DNA of 64,000 nucleotides from Posidonia oceanica (taxonomy: Eukaryota; Streptophyta; Magnoliopsida; Alismatales; Posidoniaceae): assembly GCA_037176725.1 (NCBI GenBank), contig JAZBRS010000014.1, forward strand, positions 80,288,501-80,352,500, read 5' to 3'. Made by a program: the position numbers and the translations under genes. The notes under the pieces are model-generated. The model was not told the origin of the DNA and searched no databases. It saw only the letters and a list, made by a program, of their open reading frames with translations. Positions 57,354 to 64,000 of the stretch are shown one piece after another. Each line of letters opens with the position of its first letter. Position 1 is the stretch's first letter.

Positions 57354-58556
57354 ATGGGTTATCCTACTCTGGTCACTCCCATGCACTGCTCGGATGCCCT
57401 GCGAGAGTGGATTGGCAAACTCACCGAGGTCGACCGCGAGAAGCTGCGCACATGGGGTATCCCTTCCAAGTTTCTGAAGACAGCTGACATCGAAGTAAGC
57501 CAGCATCTCCTATGCGCTGCTGCAAGATTCTGGAAGCCAGCGCATCATGTCTTTCGCTTCGGCAGGACAGAGCTGACTCCCACGCTGGAGGAAGTACGTC
57601 GGATCTGCAGCTTCTCCAAGATCATGGGACCCACAGTCCTCATGAGGTGCGACGGGTACACTGCGGTCCTGAGCCAGCTGTCTGGACTCTCTACCAAAAG
57701 CTGCCAACAAAGATTGATTTGCACCAGCGGGCCCACGCCCCTGCTTCGCATAGCGTATTTTGATGCAATTATGGAAAAGCGTACCGAACTTGGAGATGAG
57801 CTGTGGCTTCGGGGATTTGTCACTCGCTTTCTAGGCGAACTGATCTTCACGCATGGTCGGATGACGGTTGCAATCGAGATTGCCGAAATTGCACTCGCAG
57901 TGGCGACCCGGCAGATTGACCTGGCAGCAGTCATCCTTGCAGAGACTTACCACGGACTGGACCGCGTCGCACACTGCTGCCGCCATTTCCACGGCTGTGG
58001 AGCACTTGTGCAAATCTGGCTAGCTACACACTTGGAGATGGATCTTCTACGCCCTCAAAGGCATGCCATTGAAACGTACTGCAACAGCGGTCATGCAAGA
58101 ACTATCAGGAGCGTGCCAGAAGAGTACCAGAAGCTGTCAAAGCTGACAGATGATGCAGTGACTTGGTGAATCATCCCATCCACAGCTGAACCCTTCACTG
58201 TCTTCTTCGATGCTCGTGACACGCGACTCGTGGTGCTGCCAGGATTCACCGGTGGTGTGGAGTACCACCCTATCTGGGTCATGTGGCAGTTTGGCTTCCG
58301 GCAGGGCGCCTTTGTTGATAGCACCACGCCCAGGCTCACACAAGCTTACCCTCTCAGCACAACAGCAGCCACAGTAGAACTAGCAGACCTGATGCGGCAT
58401 GGAGTGAAGTCTACGGACATCGCAGATGTGAAGGGCCCAAGATGCACTTCTGAGTATGTCACTGAGTTGCAGGGACTCTGGCCCCTCAACGAGATTCCTC
58501 CTAGCGCCCCCCAGTTCCTCGACTCTCGGAAAGCAAAGAAGGCTCGACTCAGCTAG
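57354..58556 (+). pseudogene. Accessory ORF of element A, one premature stop
   Basis: It is the counterpart of B 44950-46152, with exactly the same length (1203 nt) and no indels visible; I judge about 70-75 percent of residues identical. Highly conserved segments include LLCAAARFWKPAHHVFRF, TELTPTLEEVRRIC, GDELWLRGFV-RFLGELIFTHGR, FHGCGALVQIW and GVEYHPI-VM-QFGF. A TGA at 58167-58169 interrupts it after 271 residues, where B has an Arg codon; the frame is open before and after. The best conserved parts are internal and hydrophobic-aromatic, as expected for a folded domain. Assignment to the PMD/DUF7745 group is tentative. The ORF is better preserved than gag-pol of the same element. Confidence 0.85.
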
Positions 58557-59342
58557 GCATCTGTGCAGTTGCTTGTTTGTATAGTTCTTTTAAAATCATG
58601 CTGTATCTTTTGGCCTACCAGAGGCATGTAACCAGAGATTCACTCAATACAAAGACGTTTCATGCCATTTGTTTGTGTTGCATGCCTTGCTTATTGCATA
58701 TCTGTTCCTACCAAGATGTTGCAGGACCTGCGTCAAGCACTTCAGAGCATTAGCCCATGCAAGCAGCCTAAAGCAGCCCCGCAAGAGATCTAGAGCAGTT
58801 CCCCCCGCAAGCACCATGCAACTCGCAGCCTCAGCAAGAGAATTGCAATAAAGCTCCCTCTGCGATTAACATGCACGCAAGAACCTCTGCAGACCCATGC
58901 CTCGCCGCAACCGCCTTTGCCTGGATCGCTCTGGGCTGTATCCCTAACTGCTCGTTTGGCAAATGCGTTAGTTTTGTCTGCATTTCCTTGCTTTTTCTGA
59001 TACTAGGGGCGCTCCGACTGTCCCCTGGTATCATCCCTGATACCAGGGGCATCTTTTTAGCTGCTCTCTGGTATCGCTCCCTCTCCCCTTTTCCTTCTTT
59101 TGTGTGACTTCGCTCCGTGCGGACGGAGTTCCGCCTGCTTGCTTCCTTGGGCGAGGACAAGCCCTACTTGGCTCTGTGTGGACAGAGCCCCTGTCTGTTT
59201 CCTCGTGTGAGGATCAGACCCGCTTGCTTCCTCGGGCGAGGACAAGCCTTGCGTAGCTCCGTGCGGATGGAGTTTCCCTATTTCCTTGGGCGAGGATCAG
59301 GCCCGCTTATTCCTCGGCTGAGGGTAAGCGTATGCACGCCCT

Positions 59343-59800
59343 GCTTGCTTCCTCGGGTGAGGACAAGCTCTTCTTGGACCCCGTATGTTCAGAGTCCTTC
59401 CCTATATCCTCGTGCAAGGATCAGCCCTTGCGTGGCTTCGCTCCGTGCGGACGATGCCCACGCTTGCCTGCCCCCTTTCTTCTTTCTTGCTTGCTTCCTC
59501 GGGCGAAGACAAGCTCTTCTCGGACCTCGTATGCTCGGAGTCCTTCCCTGTATCCTCGTGCGAGGATCAGCCCTTGCATGGCTTCGCTCTGTGGGGACGA
59601 TGCCCATGCTTGCCTGCCCCCTTTCTCTTTCTTGCTTGCTTCCTTAGGTGAGGACAAGCTCTTCTCGGACCCTGTATGCTCGGAGTCCTTCCCTATATCC
59701 TCGTGCGAGGATTAGCCCTTGTGTGGCTTCGCTCCGTGGGGACGATGCCCACGCTTGCCTTCCCCCTTTCTCTCTCTTGCTTGTTCCCTCAGGCGAGGAC
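59343..59800. repeat. Tandem repeat, about 146-bp unit, three copies and a partial
   Basis: Units start near 59343, 59490, 59636 and 59780 with CTTGCTTCCTCGGGCGAGG or a variant. Each contains short hairpins such as TCCTCGTGCGAGGA and TCCGTGCGGA. Shorter related pieces stand upstream from about 59140. The sequence is unrelated to B's arrays although it occupies the same place in the element. Confidence 0.9.
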
Positions 59801-60209
59801 AAGCTGCTTCTGTTTCCCTTGCGGGCTGGCTGCCCTAACTGCTCGATCGACAGCCGTCAATTTATCTCCCCCCCTTTGATTGTTGGGCTAGCAGCCCAAA
59901 CTGCTCTGATGCCAAGCTCGTCAGTCTTGTCAAGCGTCCCTTCTGTGGGCTCGGACTAATCACCGAACTCATACATTGCATTACAGCTTCCTTCGCATCC
60001 CTTCTGCATCAGCACCGCATTCTTTTACTAACAGCATGGCATGATAAATAACTGCATCGGCATGCATTGCATCTGCACTGGCACACATTGCATCCACATT
60101 AGCATTCGCACCTGCATCTGCATTGTGGCTCTGAGTCATGATTTTCGATGCATCCGCCGAGTAAACGACTCACGCCTACAGCAATTTGCGCTCTTGCTGG
60201 CGTCAGGTA

Positions 60210-60287
60210 GGGTGTCTTGTCTACCCTGAGCAGCGGTCTCGCTACGCTTGACCTCGCTCAGGGAGGGGCATCTGTAGACACCTCATT
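60210..60287. repeat. Composite inverted repeat at PPT and 3' LTR start of A
   Basis: GGGTGTC (60210-60216), TTGT and CTAC (60221-60224) mirror the LTR start TGTAGACACC. CCTGAGC (60225-60231) pairs with GCTCAGG (60256-60262), at exactly the same distance as in B. GTCA upstream (60202-60205) corresponds to TGAC in the LTR (60290-60293). Confidence 0.75.
60260..60272 (+). promoter_or_regulatory. Polypurine tract of element A
   Basis: AGGGAGGGGCATC before TGTAGACACC, identical to that of B. Confidence 0.85.
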
Positions 60288-63200
60288 TTGACAGCTCGGA
60301 AGTTGGTGTTTTCTCCTGTAGGCTTGTTTGGACTCTGGAATGGCACTCCGTTCCAAACGTAACCCACTTCTAACCCATTTCCACCCAAAACCCTACCTAA
60401 ACCCAACCCAAGCCCTTTTCCACCTTTTTAAACCCTTTCCAAGCCCAAGCCCAAGCCCATTACAGCTTTTTGCCTCCTGAGTATGTTGTACGCTGGAATA
60501 GGCAGCGTCCAACGTTGGATGCGCCCTGTGCTGGCGTCCAATGTTGGACGCCTTCTGCTCTAGCGTCCAACGACTCAGTTGCAGCAGCGGCTATTCGGCC
60601 ACCTTCGGCTCACCTCCCGTCCACTCCACCGCTCCTCTGCACTTACTACCCATCCCCTCTTGCACTCCAGGCCACCCACTAGCTGCCAAGGCCGAGTAAC
60701 TCCTCTGCCGCGGCGTCTTCTCCGCCCCAGCCCATTTTCCGTTCTCTCCCGCACTCACTACCTTCAACCGCACATACCTGCCACCGTCGTGACTTCGCCA
60801 GCCCTCTGACAAGTCCCACGTGCCCTCTTGACAACCCTCATGGCCTCCACACACCCAAGAGCACCTGCCATTGCTCGCAAGCCTGCCAATTCCACCTGCA
60901 ACTTCTGCCATTTGGTGGAGGAACCCATGCACCCACTTCACAAAACAGCAACCTTCACCCCTTTGCAGCATTCACCACACAAGCTCGAGAGAGAATTCGC
61001 CACTTCCAGAGCGTAGAGCGAACTCCCACCTCCACCCTCGACCTTTCGCCGACCTCTCTTGTGCTCCCAGCAAGCCGCACGACCTTGCTGGAGTCTGCCT
61101 GCTGCGAGCTTCCGTAACGCCAGCGAAGAAGGACGAACTGCCGTTTCAGGCCGCGCACAGGTTGGTTATCCATCCCTGAAGCTCATGCATGTTTCGTTGA
61201 GTGTTCCCATGTGCTTTCCTTGCTTGTTTGCACAGCACACACCCCTCCTCGCCTTGGCCTTCCGACCGCGAGGAGAAGGAGGTGGGTGGAGCAATCCACC
61301 CGCCTAATCTTGGCACCAAGCATACCACCATGCTTATTGTCAATCACACTTGCTTACTAGCAAGTTATTTTGAAGTTTTGGATCGATTTGGCTGCCATTC
61401 TTGGCCAAGTGGATCTTCAGTTTGTTGGACGCCCAGGCTGGTGCGTCCAACGTTGGACGCGGTAGTAGCCAGCGTCCAATGCCCCACTGTGCCTTCTTTG
61501 CCTTGTTTTTGCTTTGAGGTCTGCCATGCTTTGCTATTGCTTGTTCTTTTGTGAATCCATGCTGCATACCATCCTTACATGTCTTCACATGCTATGCCAT
61601 GTTTGCTTTTTGTTGTGATCATGTCTTGAATCATTTTGCATGCCTTAAGTTATTCTATTGTTTGCCTGCGTTGGATGCTTGGGTGAGCTACGTCCAACGT
61701 TGGACGTTGGCTCATCTAGCGTCCAACATGTCAGTTAGCTCATATTTGCTGCCATGCTTGTACATTGCCTCTTTTTGAAGTCTATTAATGATCCACGTAT
61801 GCTTAGTGATGTCTGGCCCCTATGGCAACCATGCTTAGGTTTGCTAATGTCCTTTTAAGTTGCATGCTAGTTTTTCCTTGGGTTTTGCCCCTTTATTCCT
61901 TTGCATGCTCTTCCTTAATTGCTTATCATGGATTATATGCTTGGTATGAGTTCCTTTTCTTGATCTGGCATGTCATCAGTAGCTTGCATGCATGTTAGGA
62001 GGGGTTTAGAGCTGAGTTCCCCCTTAGCAGGTGGGTTTTGCATTCTGCAGGCGTTGGACGCCAGGGACTTCAGCGTCCTACGTTGGACGCTGTTGTCACC
62101 AGCGTCTAACGTTCCTGTTCATTTGCATAAGTTTTAAATGTTTGCATGTTGCTCTGATCTGCATGTTTGCATGATTCCTGTGTTCATTTGCTTGCTTAAC
62201 CTTCATTAGCAACTGCTCTTCAGCTTTCCTAGATCTTATGCTAATTTTATGCAAGTTCTTGTGTGTTTGTGCCTCCTAGTGCGTTGTACGCTGCTGTTCC
62301 TGGCGTCCAACATTGGACACCGGCTTAGCTCGCGTCCAATGCTCTGGTTGAGCTTCATGCCTGGCACATGTTGCAGAAGGTGGGTTTCTTGGTTTCTTTT
62401 GCATCCTATGCTTGCATGCTTAGTCTATGCCTGCTTACAGTAGCCTAATGCATGTGTCAATGTTTTGTTTATCCTCTATATGCTTGTTTGCTCTGCTGTC
62501 CCTCTGGCCTGTGTTGGACGCCTGTCTCTCTAGCGTCTAATGTTGGACGCCATGCCCACGGCGTCCAACGCCCTACTTGCTTTGATTGCTAATCCTTGCC
62601 TGCCCTTTGCTCTGAATCTGCTTCTGTTTTGTTGTCATGCCTGTCCTGCATGTCTTGCACTAGTTCTCTTGCATTTCTGCATCTACTTTGCATCCATATA
62701 GCTAGAATGCATCCTTTTTCAAAACCTGCATGCTGTCTGCCCCCAGCGGGTGTTGGACGTCGGCAATGGCAACGTCCAACGTTGGACGCCTGAGTTGCCA
62801 GCATCCAACACTTGTAGTTGGTTGAAGCGAGGTTTTAAAATGCCAACTTGATTTCATTTGCCATTTTCCATGTTTTGTCGCTTTTGTTTGTAATGCAACC
62901 CCCAAGCATGTTACCTGACCCCTGTTTTGGTTTTCGCACCTTGACTTAGCATCGTTTTCTGCGCCCTTGCATCGTTTTCCGTGCCTCTGCATCATTTTCT
63001 GCGCCCTTGCATCGTTTTTCACGTTTTCGCCTCATTTTCTGTGCCCTCACATCGTTTTCCACGCCTGCTTTAGCTTTATCCCTTGCATGTCGTTTGCATT
63101 GCCTGGTTTTCCCCGCAGTTTTGTTTTATTGCCTGTATTTGCATTAGGGCTATGATGCTTATTGCCTAGGAGTTCTCACAAGCTAGGGTTCACCCAGTTC

Positions 63201-63737
63201 GGAGCACTAGCAGCGTCGCTGAGCACATAGATAGCACATTTATTTCCCATGCATGGTAAGCAGACATTCATTGCATTTAGGCATTAGGCTAGCATTTCCT
63301 TGCATTAGCGTGCAAGATTGCCTAAGAAAGACCGACTCTTGGACGTATCAGGGGTGCCTAACACCTTCCCCATGCGTAACAGGAGTCCTTGCCCTTTCTC
63401 TTGGCCCGCATCGACCTTCCCTTCATCCTAGGCACGAGTCATAGCATAGCATAGCATAGCATAGCATTGCATTGTGTTGCATCGCACCCCTTTGCTCCTT
63501 CTTTGCATCCGGTTTTGCATGTCTTTTCATGCATTACCCTCGGTTTTTCCTGTCTCCCAATTTAATAGACCTGGTGGCGACTCCGATTTGTCTTATCATT
63601 TTCTTTTTCTTCTTTTTGCCAGTGTTTTCGAGTCGAGTTTCTTCCCTCGGATCCTGCTGCATATAGTGAGCCTATTTTGATCGGTGCACGTGAGCTTTGG
63701 CATCTTGCATGGATGATCAGAATTCAGGATTACTACA
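60273..63737 (+). mobile_element. 3' LTR of element A, 3465 bp
   Basis: Starts TGTAGACACCTCATTTTGAC and ends GGATTACTACA, followed by TTGTG. It carries the same hairpin clusters (near 60486-60572, 61424-61482, 61670-61728, 62052-62110, 62284-62341, 62513-62570, 62751-62811) and a slightly shorter minisatellite. The first 100 bp differ from the 5' LTR at about eight positions, while 12150-12480 and its counterpart differ at about three, so divergence is uneven. Confidence 0.9.
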
Positions 63738-64000
63738 TTGTGCACTTGGTATCTTTATTCAAATTTGTGATGTTGTGGTTCTTAGGTACATTCTTTGTCA
63801 ATGAGTTTTTAGGATGGAAGCAAAATTTCTGTCTGTACAAAGAAAACAGTTACTCTCAACTACAGTCATCTGATGTCTACTCATTACATACTTTGTTTAT
63901 GTGATCGGCTAGCAATTCAAATAGATATACCTGAACCTCTTGTTTTTGGAACATCGAAGTTGGGTGTTTTTCTATCTTCACCTAATAAATTGCCTTTTTC
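63738..64000 (+). other. Host flank right of element A, with a possible exon start
   Basis: TTGTG (63738-63742) is the right copy of A's target duplication. The rest is AT-rich and unlike the retroelements. From about 63813, after TTTTTAG, one frame is open to the window end (about 62 codons, including IPEPLVFGTSKLGVFLSSP). The stretch is short enough for this to occur by chance, no family was recognised, and the window cuts it off. Confidence 0.35.

Larger units (their letters stand above)
58557..60272 (+). other. 3' UTR of element A
   Basis: 1.7 kb with a hairpin shared with B (59022-59049), a tandem repeat (59343-59800), a phrase GGCTGGCTGCCCTAACTGCT reminiscent of B's GGCTGGCACCCCAAACTG, and a 135-bp stretch before the PPT conserved with B (from about 60140). 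Long ORFs here follow the 146-bp repeat and are not genes. Confidence 0.8.
10912..63737 (+). mobile_element. Complete but inactive Tat-clade LTR retrotransposon A, host of two nested insertions
   Basis: Order: 5' LTR (10912-14405), PBS, leader, gag, protease, RT, RNase H, archaeal-type RNase H, integrase, spacer, accessory ORF, 3' UTR, PPT, 3' LTR (60273-63737), flanked by TTGTG. Removing the solo LTR (18710-22368) and element B (27387-55544), each with one copy of its target duplication, leaves about 21 kb. The two LTRs (3494 and 3465 bp) differ at several bases per 100 in some stretches and hardly at all in others; I estimate 2-3 percent overall. The coding regions contain many stops, mostly of the CAG to TAG and CGA to TGA kind, and an integrase deletion, so it cannot move on its own. 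Confidence 0.9.

Noticed and set aside
59117..59960. Overlapping ORFs of up to 176 codons in the 3' UTR of A
   Set aside because: They follow the 146-bp tandem repeat and are open in several frames on both strands, as repeats without stops are.

Overview
The window is plant nuclear DNA made almost entirely of nested LTR retrotransposons; no bacterial, organellar or intact host gene was recognised. The basis is Ty3/gypsy polyproteins of the Tat/Ogre clade: a second, archaeal-type RNase H between reverse transcriptase and integrase, very long LTRs, an extra sense ORF between integrase and the 3' LTR, and tandem-repeat-rich 3' UTRs. The host is a land plant, most likely a seed plant; the species cannot be told from this sequence.

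Layout. (1) 1-6340, minus strand: 5' part of a Tat element (element D) running off the left edge. It has a rearranged LTR (2717-6340), a primer-binding site in tandem copies, and a gag-protease frame with a large internal deletion. (2) 6341-7412, minus: decayed gag of another Ty3/gypsy lineage with two CCHC knuckles, cut by D. (3) 7413-9923, minus: an isolated Tat LTR (LTR C). (4) 9924-10911: non-repetitive-looking host DNA with one decayed, splice-bounded exon. (5) 10912-63737: element A, a complete but dead Tat element flanked by the duplication TTGTG. It is interrupted by a minus-strand solo LTR (18710-22368, duplication GGTGC) and by a complete 28.2 kb element B (27387-55544, duplication CCTGC). 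(6) 63738-64000: host DNA again.

Element B has 5.95 kb LTRs that differ at only about ten positions by eye, so it is a very recent insertion. It carries PBS, a long leader, gag, protease, RT, RNase H, archaeal-type RNase H and integrase in one frame (two in-frame stops, one frame offset in integrase). It also has an intact 400-residue accessory ORF, a 3.4 kb repeat-rich 3' UTR and a polypurine tract. Element A has the same gene order but many stops and an integrase deletion, and its LTRs differ by a few percent in the stretches compared. The relative order is therefore: A inserted first, then the now-solo LTR element and B landed inside it.

Points of most interest: the pre-PPT region of both A and B holds an inverted copy of that element's own LTR start, and a base difference between the LTR starts is matched in the arm; the LTRs of A carry arrays of 29-bp paired hairpins; the 3' UTR repeats are hairpins with compensating changes; the accessory ORF is exactly 1203 nt in both elements and sits just after a splice-acceptor-like site; and the leader consists of tandem copies of the PBS segment. 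All readings are by eye; no alignment or database search was run.
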